Assembly (NCBI RefSeq): GCF_010550245.1
Contig: NZ_JAAGLU010000009.1
Location: 62,001 to 126,000, forward strand
Direction of reading: 5' to 3'
Length of the DNA: 64,000 nt
Source of the DNA: Streptomyces sp. SID12501
GTDB taxonomy: Bacteria > Actinomycetota > Actinomycetes > Streptomycetales > Streptomycetaceae
The position numbers and the translations under genes were made by a program. The notes beneath the pieces were generated by a model that saw only the letters and a program-made list of their open reading frames with translations, had not been told where the DNA came from and ran no database searches. This document shows, in pieces, positions 23,518 to 33,783 of the stretch. Positions within the stretch are counted from its first letter, which is position 1; each line of letters starts with the position of its first letter.

Positions 23518-23808
23518 CGCAACCTCCCCGGGAAACCCGGCAGGACACTCCCTATGATCCCGCGATCGGACACACCCCGCACGCGGAGCCCGTACTCGCC
23601 ACAAAGGAAGGTGCGGGAACAGACCGGGCGTCGGACGGCGACAGAGAATGGAGACGTCCTCGAACCGCTCAAGAGATTGAGGTGCTCCCTTCCTTCCCTG
23701 AAGCGCCAGGGGAGACGGCCCACGCGCCAAGTGGAGCGGCGCCAATCGCATCGTGCCCCGGCATTGCCACGGGTACCGTTCTGGTGTCGAGTCAGAACGG
23801 AGCCCAAT

Positions 23809-24993
23809 ATGCCCCCGCATATGGACGAGCACACGGGCGCACGCATCGCACGCACGCGCAAAGCCCGCCGGTTGACACAACGCGAGTTGGCCGACCTCTC
23901 GCATGTCTCGTACAGCACGCTGACCAAGGTGGAACAAGGCAACCTGCCCGCGAGCCCCTCGGTCACCGGGGCATTGGCCCGCGCCCTGTCCGTGGCGGTC
24001 ACCGATCTGACCGGTCAGCCCTACCTCGACGAACTGCGACAGGACCAACTGGACGGTCTGATCAACCCGATCCGCGAGGCACTGAACATCTACGACCTGG
24101 GCCCCGACCTGGACGTGACCCCACGCCCGGTGGCCGAACTGGAGGCCGACGCGGACAGGCTCTGCGCCATGGTCCGCGCGACAAACATCAAGCAGGTTGC
24201 CGCTGATCTGCCGACACTCATCCATGAAGCCACAACGACCGCTCACACAAATCCCGTTGACCGCAACTGGCAATTGCTGGCGAGCACGTACCGGACCGCG
24301 TACGACGTGACCACGAAGCTCGGGTTCTCCGACCTGTGCACGGTGGCTCTGGACCGACTGGACTGGGCAGCACAGCGGGCATCAGACCCTGTACTCGGCG
24401 GCATGCGTCAGTATCTGCGGGCCCTGGCCTACTTCCGGGCGAGTGACTACCGCACGGGTGGACGGCTGGTCCGGCTGGGGATGACCACTCTGGAGCAGGC
24501 CGAGACGGGCCGCGTACGTGATGTCCTCACCGGCCAACTCCACCTCGGCGCTGCCGTATTGGCGGGACGCTCCAAGGACAAGGAGACAGCAGAAGGCCAC
24601 CTCGGTGAGGCACAGCGCATCGCGGAGCGGACCGGCCCGGCGGAGAAGGTGCACTGGCTGTCGTTCGGCCCGACCAACGTCGGCGTGCACCGCGTGAGCG
24701 TGCTCGCGGAACTCGACCAGTACCCCGAGGCCGTGCACGCAGCGCAGGAGATCGCGATTCCGGACAAGTGGCCGCCGTCCCGGCTGGCACATCACCACGC
24801 CGAGGTCGCGCGGGCGGAGATGTGGACGGGCCGCACTGACGCGGCATTCAAGAGCCTGATGAGAGCACGCAAACTCGCGCCCCAGCAAACCCGGTACCAC
24901 CCCACGGTCCGCGAGACCTATGCCGGACTGGAAGCGGCCAAGCGCACAATGCCGGACACCTTCAACAACTTCGGTTCCTGGATCGGCATGTGA
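23809..24993 (+). CDS. XRE-family regulator with TPR-like sensor domain
   Basis: ATG 23809 has GGAG six bases away; ATG 23821 is an alternative. This 394-aa protein begins with an XRE helix-turn-helix (ARIARTRKARRLTQRELADLSHVSYSTLTKVEQGN, about 12-46). The remaining 300 residues are all-helical TPR-like repeats (DRNWQLLASTYRTAYDVTTKLG, HLGEAQRIAERTG, AALTARTDAAFKSLMRARKLAP-like segments). Such proteins act as peptide- or partner-sensing regulators in Streptomyces. The gene heads a run of small genes and is followed by a strong hairpin. Confidence 0.82.
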   Translation: MPPHMDEHTGARIARTRKARRLTQRELADLSHVSYSTLTKVEQGNLPASPSVTGALARALSVAVTDLTGQPYLDELRQDQLDGLINPIREALNIYDLGPDLDVTPRPVAELEADADRLCAMVRATNIKQVAADLPTLIHEATTTAHTNPVDRNWQLLASTYRTAYDVTTKLGFSDLCTVALDRLDWAAQRASDPVLGGMRQYLRALAYFRASDYRTGGRLVRLGMTTLEQAETGRVRDVLTGQLHLGAAVLAGRSKDKETAEGHLGEAQRIAERTGPAEKVHWLSFGPTNVGVHRVSVLAELDQYPEAVHAAQEIAIPDKWPPSRLAHHHAEVARAEMWTGRTDAAFKSLMRARKLAPQQTRYHPTVRETYAGLEAAKRTMPDTFNNFGSWIGM

Positions 24994-25007
24994 CACTCCG
25001 TCAAGCA

Positions 25008-25047
25008 AAGGCCGGGGCTATCAGCGATGTCTGATAGTTCCGGCCTT
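25008..25047 (+). terminator. Terminator after the XRE/TPR regulator
   Basis: Arms 25008-25024 and 25031-25047 pair over 17 bp with two G-U positions around a 6-nt loop: AAGGCCGG-GGCTATCAG with CTGATAGTT-CCGGCCTT. It lies 14 bp after the stop codon. Confidence 0.75.
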
Positions 25048-25137
25048 CCGTTGTCCCCACGATGTGGAAGTGCAAAGACCCCCGCGACCGTGCAACCGGT
25101 CCGGAGGCGTGGCCCACCACTTCGAGGAGTGATGAAC

Positions 25138-25581
25138 ATGGCCGAGCGTAGCGCTGCCGCACTGCGCTGGCTTCTGGCGCCCCTGGTTCTCTGGGGCATC
25201 ACCCGCCTGCTCCCACCGACCGGCACCCACCGGATGGCGCCGACGGCAATTCGAACCTTCATGACCAGCAAGAACTCAAGAGATCATGTGAGTCTGCCAG
25301 CACGGGTACCGGCTCAGCGCAGGTCGCCGTACAGCACCGACCAGGCCCTTCTGGACGGTTCCGCGTCACCTCTGTCACGGCCGTACCTGCCTGAACTCGT
25401 CGAGTACGCCCCGGAGGCGGTCACGACGCTCCGGACGGCCCCTGTGCGGCCCTACTGGACAGCGCGCGAACCCATGGCCCGGTGGCGGCGACGCCGCGTA
25501 CTGGTGCTGGCGGCTCACTTCCCCCTCGACCTCGACACCCGCAACATCCGCACGGCCCCGGCGGTCGGTGACGTCCGATGA
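25138..25581 (+). CDS. Hypothetical protein (147 aa) in the XRE-linked small-gene run
   Basis: ATG 25138 is preferred over ATG 25132 because GGAG (25126-25129) is properly spaced from it. The product begins with a hydrophobic helix (AALRWLLAPLVLWGITRLL) followed by a Pro/Arg-rich region with TRLLPPTGTHR and VRPYWTAREPMARWRRRRVLVLAAHFPLDLDTRNI. It could be membrane-associated. No family is recognised. Its stop overlaps the next start (ATGA), making a coupled operon of small proteins. Confidence 0.55.
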   Translation: MAERSAAALRWLLAPLVLWGITRLLPPTGTHRMAPTAIRTFMTSKNSRDHVSLPARVPAQRRSPYSTDQALLDGSASPLSRPYLPELVEYAPEAVTTLRTAPVRPYWTAREPMARWRRRRVLVLAAHFPLDLDTRNIRTAPAVGDVR

Positions 25582-25769
25582 CCGGCGCGAAAGTCAGTAC
25601 GGCCGTACGGCAAGCCGAGTTGCCCATACTGCGCGCCTACCGTCTGTGGTTCGAGCACGCCCGCAGGTGCGTCGACTGCAAGGGCGTCCGCAAGGCGCAG
25701 GACGGCTGCGGAAGCGGGCGGGAACTGTGGGACGCCTACCGCCTCGCGTACACCGGAGGCGAACGATGA
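25578..25769 (+). CDS. Small cysteine-containing protein (63 aa)
   Basis: ATG 25578 overlaps the previous stop. The 63-aa helical protein contains three cysteines in HARRCVDCKGVRKAQDGCGSG, a possible small metal site. It ends DAYRLAYTGGER and its stop overlaps the next ATG. Similar short proteins occur beside XRE regulators in Streptomyces, but no function is known to me. Confidence 0.6.
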   Translation: MTGAKVSTAVRQAELPILRAYRLWFEHARRCVDCKGVRKAQDGCGSGRELWDAYRLAYTGGER

Positions 25770-25966
25770 CCTCCCCGACGACAGACGAAATCCGATGCGG
25801 GGAGATCCGCGCCTCGCTGTTCTACCGCGCCCCGATCTTCAGCGAGGCGGGGGCCTGCGTCCTCCTCCAGGGGCACGACGGGGATCACCGGGACCCGAGG
25901 GGTGGTACTTGGAACGTAATCCCGCTCTACCCGATGATCAACGCCGACAGGAGGACGCACGAGTGA
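25766..25966 (+). CDS. Small hypothetical protein (66 aa)
   Basis: ATG 25766 overlaps the previous stop and the stop overlaps the next GTG. The product contains EIRCGEIRASLFYRAPIFSEAGACVLLQGHDGDHRDPRGGTW. The spaced cysteines plus GHDGDH resemble a small metal-binding motif seen in phage-like and regulator-linked Streptomyces proteins. Function unknown; it is part of the coupled small-gene run. Confidence 0.55.
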   Translation: MTSPTTDEIRCGEIRASLFYRAPIFSEAGACVLLQGHDGDHRDPRGGTWNVIPLYPMINADRRTHE

Positions 25967-26136
25967 CCCGCGCCCCCGAGCCGGCATGGACGCCGGAACA
26001 CCCGTACGTCTCCGGCCGCTGCTCCATCGGCACCCATGACCAATGCCAGGACTCGGAGCCCCGGGAAAGCGGCGTTCCGGGACTGCGCTACCTGGTGTGC
26101 ACGTGCTGTTGCCACCGCCTGAGGGCTGTCCCGTAA
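25963..26136 (+). pseudogene. Small Cys-rich protein gene (57 codons) interrupted at its 3' end by an insertion
   Basis: GTG 25963 overlaps the previous stop. The reading frame has GRCSIGTHDQCQDSEPRE and LVCTCCCH, a probable metal-binding pattern. The final residues RAVP and the TAA stop lie within the inverted repeat GGGCTGTCCCGTAA (26123-26136) of the insertion element. The native C terminus is therefore lost or altered. How much is missing cannot be seen; the metal-ligand part is present, so residual function is possible. Confidence 0.55.
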
Positions 26137-26186
26137 ATGATCTTCGAGGTGCCTCGAGAGTCCTTGGCCTTGTACGGGCCGCTCGT

Positions 26187-26954
26187 CTATCCGGCGAGGG
26201 TGAGGTTGTGCATCCGGGCGATGCCGAGCATGGCGTGGTGGACTCCGTCGCCTTTGAGGCGGCAGTCGCGGAGGATCTTCCAGGTCTTCATGCGCGCGAA
26301 GACGTGTTCGACGCGGGCGCGGACCTGCTTGTGGGACTTGTTGTGTGCTTCCTTCCAGTCCGGAAGGTCTTCGCCCTTTCGTCGGCGGTGGGGCATGACG
26401 AGCCCGGTGCCGGGATAGCCGCCGTCGGCGATCGTGAGTGTTCTGCCGACGGCTGCTTTGGCGCCGGATTCCTCCCATGCCTTGCAGTCGTTGCGGTTGC
26501 CGGGCAGGGGCCGGCCGACCACGACGACCAGGCGGGTGTCGGCGTCGATGACGACCTGGTGGTTGGTCGAGTACCGGTAGTTCTTGGACTGCGCGGCGAT
26601 GGTGTGGTCCCGGGTGGGGATCAGGGTGCCGTCCACGATGAGCACGGTGTCCTTGGCGAACCGCTTGCGGGGCTGGAGCGCGAGCATGGGCCCGAGGTGG
26701 TCGATGATGCGGTCCGCCGCCGACTTGGACACCCCGAAGAGCGGGGCGATCTGGCGCATCGTCAAGTTCGTGCGCCAGTACGCCGCGACCAGCAGAGCCC
26801 GGTCCTCCAGCGGGAGGCTCCACGGCCGGCCCCTGCGGACCGCATCCGCGCCCTCGCGCAGGAGTACGGTCACCAGCTTGCCGAACAGGCGGGGGCTCAG
26901 CCCGGTGAACGGGGCTATCCAGAACGGCTCCGAAGCCGTGATCACACCAGACAC
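26187..26954 (-). CDS. IS5-family transposase
   Basis: This intact 255-aa DDE transposase has an N-terminal helix-turn-helix (LTMRQIAPLFGVSKSAADRIIDHLG). The DDE_Tnp_4-type catalytic domain shows the first Asp in TVLIVDGTLIPTRDHT, the second in TIADGGYPGTG and the Glu in VRARVEHVFARMKTWKIL. It follows the style of common Streptomyces single-ORF IS5 transposases (MSGVITASEPFWIAPFTGL start). No frameshift or stop is present, so activity is possible. Confidence 0.9.
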   Translation of the reverse strand: MSGVITASEPFWIAPFTGLSPRLFGKLVTVLLREGADAVRRGRPWSLPLEDRALLVAAYWRTNLTMRQIAPLFGVSKSAADRIIDHLGPMLALQPRKRFAKDTVLIVDGTLIPTRDHTIAAQSKNYRYSTNHQVVIDADTRLVVVVGRPLPGNRNDCKAWEESGAKAAVGRTLTIADGGYPGTGLVMPHRRRKGEDLPDWKEAHNKSHKQVRARVEHVFARMKTWKILRDCRLKGDGVHHAMLGIARMHNLTLAG

Positions 26955-27056
26955 AGCGAGATCATTTCACCCGTCACCGGGTGTCCCGTTCAGGGCAGTT
27001 CTGGACTGTCGCACCGAACTTTGAGCGGCGCTCCTCACAGGCCCCGTTGACCTGAG

Positions 27057-27563
27057 TCAGTCGAAGAGTGCGACGAGACCATTCACCCAGATCGCGACGA
27101 ACACCAGGGCCGCCACCAGGCATCCGGCCCCTGCCAGGAAGTCGGCGAAGGAGCTTCGCCTGCTGTCTTCATTCTCGCCGGATGGCACCGTGTCCCAGTC
27201 GACGGGGCGTCCCATGGCATCGGAGCAAGCTGCTCGTACTGCTGCCAATTGCTCTCTGGAAAAGTCTGTTCGGGCAAGCGACTCACGGCCCTGCCAGGCA
27301 AGTGCCCGCATGCGCTGCTGAGCTGTGTGGTATCTCGCCTCGAAGGCGGAGGTCTCAGCTGCGTCCCTGTCCTGTTCGAGGTACATCCAGCGACCCGCTT
27401 CGGCAGGCTCTCCGTACAGGCGGTACGCCTCGGCCAGGCGCCGGCGAAGCATCAGGTCGTTCGGAAAGGACGACACCAGCCCACGCAGGCGCTGGCGCGC
27501 GACGGGAACCCGGCCGGCGGCCAGGTCTGCATCAACTCGGGCAAGGGTGTCTCTCATGGCCAT
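27057..27563 (-). CDS. DUF6584-family protein
   Basis: This 168-aa protein begins AMRDTLARVDADLAAGRVPVARQRLRGLVSSFPNDL, a TPR-like helical pair. It continues with LRRRLAEAYRLYGEPAEAGRWMYLEQ and MRALAWQGRESLA, and ends in a single membrane helix (GAGCLVAALVFVAIWVNGLVALF). This matches DUF6584 proteins of Streptomyces, normally standalone chromosomal genes. Here it lies between the transposase and a distal copy of the IS end, so it is either a flanking chromosomal gene or a mobile passenger. Function unknown. Confidence 0.75.
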   Translation of the reverse strand: MAMRDTLARVDADLAAGRVPVARQRLRGLVSSFPNDLMLRRRLAEAYRLYGEPAEAGRWMYLEQDRDAAETSAFEARYHTAQQRMRALAWQGRESLARTDFSREQLAAVRAACSDAMGRPVDWDTVPSGENEDSRRSSFADFLAGAGCLVAALVFVAIWVNGLVALFD

Positions 27564-27798
27564 GAACGCATGATCGGGTACCGCACTGACTCACGTCGAC
27601 CTGGTTTTGTCGCTCAGCACTCGCTCGCTCTCAACGGCATCGGCTGAACCTCCCTGAGACGGGACACCGCCAGTTACGGGACAGCCCCTGGGGATGGTCC
27701 CGGTAACGGAGTTGGTTCAGCGCGGCCTGGTCACTCCATAACTGAGGACGGGGACCGGGAGTACGGCACTCCCGCCGGGCTGCGAGTCGGAGACCAGG

Positions 27799-28371
27799 TC
27801 AGCGGACCACGTCGAAGACGTTCTTCTGGAGGCCGTTGGCGTACACCTCGGACTCGACGAGCTTCAGCTTCTGGGTGTCCTTGTCCGTGCCGCTGAACAG
27901 CCGCTTGCCCGCACCGAGGAGCAACGGGAAGACCAGCAGGTGGTAGCGGTCGATGAGGCCGGCGTCGGAGAGGTCGCGGGTGAGGGTGGCGCTGCCGTGG
28001 ATGATGATCGGGCCGCCCTCGGTCTCCTTCAGGGCGGCGACGTCGTCGAGCGAGCGCAGGATCGTGGTCTCGCCCCAGTTCGACACCAGGTCGTCCTCAG
28101 TGAGGGTGGTAGAGACGACGTACTTCGGCATCACCTTGTAGTCGGCGAAGTCCTCCATGTCGGGCCAGACCGGGCTGAACGCCTCGTAGCTGGTCCGGCC
28201 CAGCAGCATCGCGGCGGCCTCCTTCTGCTCCCGGCCCTTGATCTCGAACGCCTCCGGGAGGAACTCGATGTCCTTGAAGGTCCAACCGGCGTTCCGGTAG
28301 CCGGGCTCGCCGCCCGGGGCCTCCACGACTCCGTCGAGCGAGACGAAGGCGGTGCTGATCAGGGTGCGCAT
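27799..28371 (-). CDS. Dihydrofolate reductase-family (RibD C-terminal-like) protein
   Basis: This 190-aa protein has the actinomycete YyaP/RibD_C layout: RTLISTAFVSLDGVVEAPGG at the N terminus, AAAMLLGRTSYEAFSPVWPDM, KYVVSTTLTEDDLVSNWGETTIL, a nucleotide-binding GGPIIIHGSATLTRDLSDAGLIDRYHLLVFPLLLGAGKRLF. These proteins bind NADPH but usually lack demonstrated folate activity. No neighbouring riboflavin or folate genes are present, so the substrate is unknown. Monocistronic. Confidence 0.88.
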   Translation of the reverse strand: MRTLISTAFVSLDGVVEAPGGEPGYRNAGWTFKDIEFLPEAFEIKGREQKEAAAMLLGRTSYEAFSPVWPDMEDFADYKVMPKYVVSTTLTEDDLVSNWGETTILRSLDDVAALKETEGGPIIIHGSATLTRDLSDAGLIDRYHLLVFPLLLGAGKRLFSGTDKDTQKLKLVESEVYANGLQKNVFDVVR

Positions 28372-28577
28372 CTTGGGTCTCCTGGGGTGCGTCTCGTGGC
28401 TGGCTCTCAGCCGTTTCTACCCTGACTGACTCCGGGTCGCGGTGAAACTCATCGGACGCCGTCCAAGAACGCGGCGGCAAGGAGCGGTGCGTCACCCATC
28501 TACGCCGGTCGGACCGAGGAGTTCGGCGGCACCCGGCAAACGGACTGGAAACGGGCGGGTGGGTGGGACAACACCCC

Positions 28578-29876
28578 TCAGTGGTGCACCTTCTCCGCCC
28601 GTACAGGCACATGCGACGCCACCACACGCTCCCGCCCAGCCGACGGAGTCACCCTCACACCGCGCCGATCCACCACGTACGCGATCCCCGCGACGCCCAA
28701 CCCCAGTACCGCCAGCCCTGCCCCGACCAGCGCCGGAGACGTCACGCCGAAGCCCGCCGCCAGGGCGAGACCGCCGATCCACGCTCCCCCGGCGTTCGCC
28801 AGGTTGAAGGCCGCCTGGTTCGCGGAGGACGCCAGGGACGGGGCCGTGGACGCCCTCTCCATCACCATCAGGTTCAGCGGCGAGCCCGTGACGAACGCGG
28901 CCACGCCGAGCAGTACGACCGCCAGGGCCGCGCTCCACTCCGTACTCATCAGCAGCGGGAACGCGCCCAGGACCGCGATCAGCGACACCAGGCCGCCGAA
29001 CAGCGTGCCCCGCATCGAGTGGTCCGCGAGTCGTCCGCCCACCAGGTTGCCGATCGTCGCGCCGACGCCGAACAGCGCCAGCAGCAGCGTCACGCTGGAG
29101 TCGGCGTACCCGGCGGAGTCCGTGAGCATCGGGGTGATGTAGCTGTACGCCGAGAAGAGGGCGCCGAAGCCCGCCACCGTCGTCCCGAGGGCCAGCCAGA
29201 CCGGCAGCGACCTCAGCGCGGCCAGTTCGCCGCGCAGGCCCGTCACCGGTGCTCCCACCCGATCGTGCGGGATCAGCAGCGCCAGCGCCGCTATCGCCGC
29301 CACGCCGATGACGCTCACGCCGAGGAAGGTCGCCCGCCAGCCCAGCTGCTGGCCCATGGCCGTGGCCACCGGGACGCCGATCACGTTCGCGACCGTCAGG
29401 CCCAGGAACATCAGGGAGACCGAGCGGGCCTTGCGCTCGGGGGCCACCATGCTCGTGGCCACCACCGCGCCCACGCCGAAGAAGGCGCCGTGCGGCAGCC
29501 CGCTCAGGAATCGGGCGGCCAGGAGGTAGTCGTAGGTCGGCGCGAACGCGGAGAGCGCGTTGCCCGCTATGAACAGACCCATCAGACCCATCAGGACCTT
29601 GCGGCGCGACATCCGGGCCGTGACCGCCGCGAGCAGCGGGGCGCCGATGACGACGCCGAGCGCGTACGCCGAGACCAGGTGCCCGGCGGACGGGATCGAG
29701 ACGCCCAGGTCGTCGGCGACTTCGGGCAGCAGGCCCATCATCACGAACTCGGTCGTGCCGATACCGAAAGCACCCACAGCGAGGGCGAGCAGAGCCAGGG
29801 GCGTGGTTCTGCGGGCGGACACGGTGGGTGCCTTCGACAGCTTGGTGGGCGGCGTGGTCGGCGTGGGCCGGGACAT
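28578..29876 (-). CDS. MFS exporter, DHA1/AraJ-CmlA type
   Basis: This 432-aa protein is predicted to have 12 membrane helices. The first helix carries FGIGTTEFVMMGLLPEVADDLGVSIPSAGHLVSAYALGVVIGAPLL, the hallmark of the AraJ/PbuE/chloramphenicol-exporter DHA1 group. Loop 2-3 has TARMSRRKVLMGLM and motif C-like segments follow. The family exports sugars, nucleosides or drugs by proton antiport. No adjacent regulator is seen. The substrate is not predictable. Confidence 0.88.
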   Translation of the reverse strand: MSRPTPTTPPTKLSKAPTVSARRTTPLALLALAVGAFGIGTTEFVMMGLLPEVADDLGVSIPSAGHLVSAYALGVVIGAPLLAAVTARMSRRKVLMGLMGLFIAGNALSAFAPTYDYLLAARFLSGLPHGAFFGVGAVVATSMVAPERKARSVSLMFLGLTVANVIGVPVATAMGQQLGWRATFLGVSVIGVAAIAALALLIPHDRVGAPVTGLRGELAALRSLPVWLALGTTVAGFGALFSAYSYITPMLTDSAGYADSSVTLLLALFGVGATIGNLVGGRLADHSMRGTLFGGLVSLIAVLGAFPLLMSTEWSAALAVVLLGVAAFVTGSPLNLMVMERASTAPSLASSANQAAFNLANAGGAWIGGLALAAGFGVTSPALVGAGLAVLGLGVAGIAYVVDRRGVRVTPSAGRERVVASHVPVRAEKVHH

Positions 29877-29984
29877 CAGAACGGGGGCCTTTCGGAGGGT
29901 GCGGCGGGCGTACGTCCGAACAGTTTATGTTCAAGTACGGAACAAAGCCTGCCAGCCGCAGTATTCCCCCGGCGTTCCCCCGGG

Positions 29985-31046
29985 TTACGAGCCGGTTGCC
30001 GATGCCGGAATCTTGACCCTCGCCGCGATCGGCAGATGGTCGCTCGCCGTGCGCGGCAGCGACCAGGAGCTGACCGGTTCCACGCCCTGCACCATGATCT
30101 GGTCGATCCGCGCCAGCGGGAACGACGCCGGCCAGCTGAACCCGAACCCGCTGCCCGACGCGCCCTGCGTGGAGCGCATCTGGGCGGTGACGGCGTTGAG
30201 CGCACGGTCGTTCATCGTGCCGTTGAGGTCGCCGAGCAGGATCTTGCGCGTCAGCTTCTCGTCGAAGAGCGCCTCGCCCAGCGCGTCCGCGCTCTTGTCG
30301 CGCTGGCGGGCCGTGAACCCGGCCTCCAGCTTCACGCGCACCGACGGGAGGTGGGCGACGTACACCGCGACCGGTCCCTCCGGCGTCGCGACGGTGGCGC
30401 GCATCGCGCGGGTCCAGCCCAGCTTGATGTCCACCGGCCGGGAGGCGCTGAGCGGGTACTTGCTCCACAGGCCGACCGTGCCCTGCACCGAGTGGTACTT
30501 GTACGTCGACGCGAGGGCCTTCTCGTACGTCGGGACCGCCGCGGTCGTCAGTTCCTCGAGGGCGAGGACGTCGGCGCCGGAGCCCGCCACCTCGCGGGCG
30601 GTGCCGGACGGGTCCGGGTTCTCCGCGTTGACGTTGTGGGTGGCCACCGTCAGGTCGCCACCGGTGCCGGCGTTGCTGCCGAGCAGCCCGCCGAAGAGGT
30701 TGAACCAGACCGCCGTGGGCAGCACGACCGCGATCAGCGCCGTCGCGGAGCGCCGGATGAGCGCGACAACGAGCAGCAGCGGTACGGAGATGACGCCGAA
30801 CCAGGGCAGGAACGTCTCGCTGAGGCTGCCGAGGTTGCCGATCCGGTTGGGGATCTGCGCGTGCAGCACCATCACCAGGGCGAGCAGGATCGCCAGCGCC
30901 GCAGTGATCAGGCCCCGGCGCCAGATTCTTGGATCGTCTCGCCAGCCGGCCGTCAGACGGCTCATCAGGCGCCGAAGCCGGGGTCCCCGGCGCTCGGGTC
31001 CCGAGCCTCCGTTGTCCGTCTCCGTCATGTACGCCTGCTGGGCCAT
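29985..31046 (-). CDS. Membrane-anchored endonuclease/exonuclease/phosphatase-family protein
   Basis: ATG 31046 has GAGG eight bases upstream. This 353-aa protein has three N-terminal membrane helices (GLITAALAILLALVMVLHAQI, LPWFGVISVPLLLVVALIRR, LIAVVLPTAVWFNLFGGLL). An extracytoplasmic EEP domain follows (about 130-350) with THNVNAENPDP, DVLALEELT, KILLGDLNGTMND and the terminal ASDHLPIAARV metal/catalytic motif. This group of actinomycete outer-face EEP proteins may act on phosphoesters such as nucleic acid or lipid head groups. The substrate is unproven. Confidence 0.87.
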   Translation of the reverse strand: MAQQAYMTETDNGGSGPERRGPRLRRLMSRLTAGWRDDPRIWRRGLITAALAILLALVMVLHAQIPNRIGNLGSLSETFLPWFGVISVPLLLVVALIRRSATALIAVVLPTAVWFNLFGGLLGSNAGTGGDLTVATHNVNAENPDPSGTAREVAGSGADVLALEELTTAAVPTYEKALASTYKYHSVQGTVGLWSKYPLSASRPVDIKLGWTRAMRATVATPEGPVAVYVAHLPSVRVKLEAGFTARQRDKSADALGEALFDEKLTRKILLGDLNGTMNDRALNAVTAQMRSTQGASGSGFGFSWPASFPLARIDQIMVQGVEPVSSWSLPRTASDHLPIAARVKIPASATGS

Positions 31047-31263
31047 ACCGTCGCCTCACAACCTGCTGTGCATACCGTCCATCCCCCGCGCCTAAGACCC
31101 TAGGGGATGAACGGTTCCGATCTCGCCGTCTCATGACGGCCGTACGGGGACGATGACGAACAAGTCGGCACGACCAGTTCCGGTTGCCGCCCGCAGATGG
31201 CCCTCTGTGACGAAACACGCACAGTCGAGCGTCGGTCGGCCCGACAGGCGTACGAATTCCCGA

Positions 31264-31881
31264 TTACGGGGCCACCGGCCGCAGACCTTCCAGCAGCGTG
31301 TCGACGATCAGCTCGGCGAGACCCTCCGGCAGGTCCCCTTCGGGGCGCAGCACGACGCGCAGGAGCATGGGGCCGAGGAACAGGTCGTACAACATCGTGG
31401 CGTCGATGTCCGGGCGCACCTCGCCGTTCCGCTGACCGCGGCGCAGGAGTTCGGCGCCGAGCAGGCGGCGCGGTTCGATGACGGTGGCGTGGTAGGCGGC
31501 CCAGAGTTTGGGGCTGCTCTTCACCTGCGCCTGGACGTTGTGCAGGAACGCCGAGGACCGGTTGGCCAGTCCGCGCCGGCGCAGCGCCTCCAGCAGGACG
31601 ACCAGGTCGTCGCGCATCGACGTGCCGGACAGCTCCGGATCCGCGGGCTCCATGACGAGCATGACGTCGACGAAGAGCTCCTCCTTGCCCGGCCAGCGGC
31701 GGTAGATGGTGGCCTTGCCGACACCGGCGGTACGGGCCACCCGCTCGATGGAGATGTCCGCGAGCGGCACGCCTTCCTCCAGGAGCTGCATCACGCCCTC
31801 GATGATGGAGCGCTCCACGGCTTCGCTCCGTGGGCGGCCACGGGTGCTGCTCCGACCGGCCAGGCCGTCCGCGAGGTTCAC
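31264..31881 (-). CDS. TetR-family repressor, partner of the upstream MFS exporter
   Basis: This 205-aa protein has an N-terminal TetR helix-turn-helix (VERSIIEGVMQLLEEGVPLADISIERVARTAGVGKATIYRRWPGKEELFVDVM) and a ligand-binding TetR_C-type domain ending MLYDLFLGPMLLRVVLRPEG. It lies 70 bp downstream of the EmrB-type MFS gene on the same strand, so they probably form an operon. The palindrome upstream of the MFS gene (33569-33599) is the likely operator. A drug-responsive repressor role is inferred. Confidence 0.88.
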   Translation of the reverse strand: MNLADGLAGRSSTRGRPRSEAVERSIIEGVMQLLEEGVPLADISIERVARTAGVGKATIYRRWPGKEELFVDVMLVMEPADPELSGTSMRDDLVVLLEALRRRGLANRSSAFLHNVQAQVKSSPKLWAAYHATVIEPRRLLGAELLRRGQRNGEVRPDIDATMLYDLFLGPMLLRVVLRPEGDLPEGLAELIVDTLLEGLRPVAP

Positions 31882-31951
31882 GCGACCTGCTCCTTTCCTC
31901 GTCCTTCTGCTGTCGTGCGTCGCGCGTCGATTCTCTCCGCTGCTCGGCTGC

Positions 31952-33625
<1,674 letters not shown>

Positions 33626-33783
33626 TCATGCATGGCCACCCCTCGCCTCGCGCGAGAGACGTTCAGCACACAGGCCCCACTCCACGGGCGACCACTAGCC
33701 GTTCCCGGAGGGGAGGTGCCACCATGGGTGGTGATCCGGGGACGCCGTCAGGGCGCCTCGAGATGATTGAAGGAGCCGTTGCC

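Larger units (their letters stand above)
26123..27687. mobile_element. IS5-family insertion region bounded by exact 14-bp inverted repeats
   Basis: GGGCTGTCCCGTAA at 26123-26136 is repeated as its exact complement TTACGGGACAGCCC at 27674-27687. The interval holds an IS5-family transposase next to the left end and a DUF6584 gene near the right. Typical elements of this kind are below 1 kb, and a diverged end-like sequence (ACGGGACACCCGGTGACGGG on the minus strand, near 26978-26998) sits just upstream of the transposase. The true right end may therefore be near 27.0 kb, with 27674-27687 a relic. No clear target duplication was found. Confidence 0.6.

Noticed and set aside
26979..27005. End-like sequence upstream of the transposase as the definite IS right end
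   Set aside because: It matches the left end only over AAATGATC and diverges outside, so I left the boundary open.
28563..31103. 846-codon plus-strand frame opposite the MFS and EEP genes
   Set aside because: The product is low-complexity Arg/Gln/His-rich sequence with no domain; the minus strand encodes clear MFS and EEP proteins.
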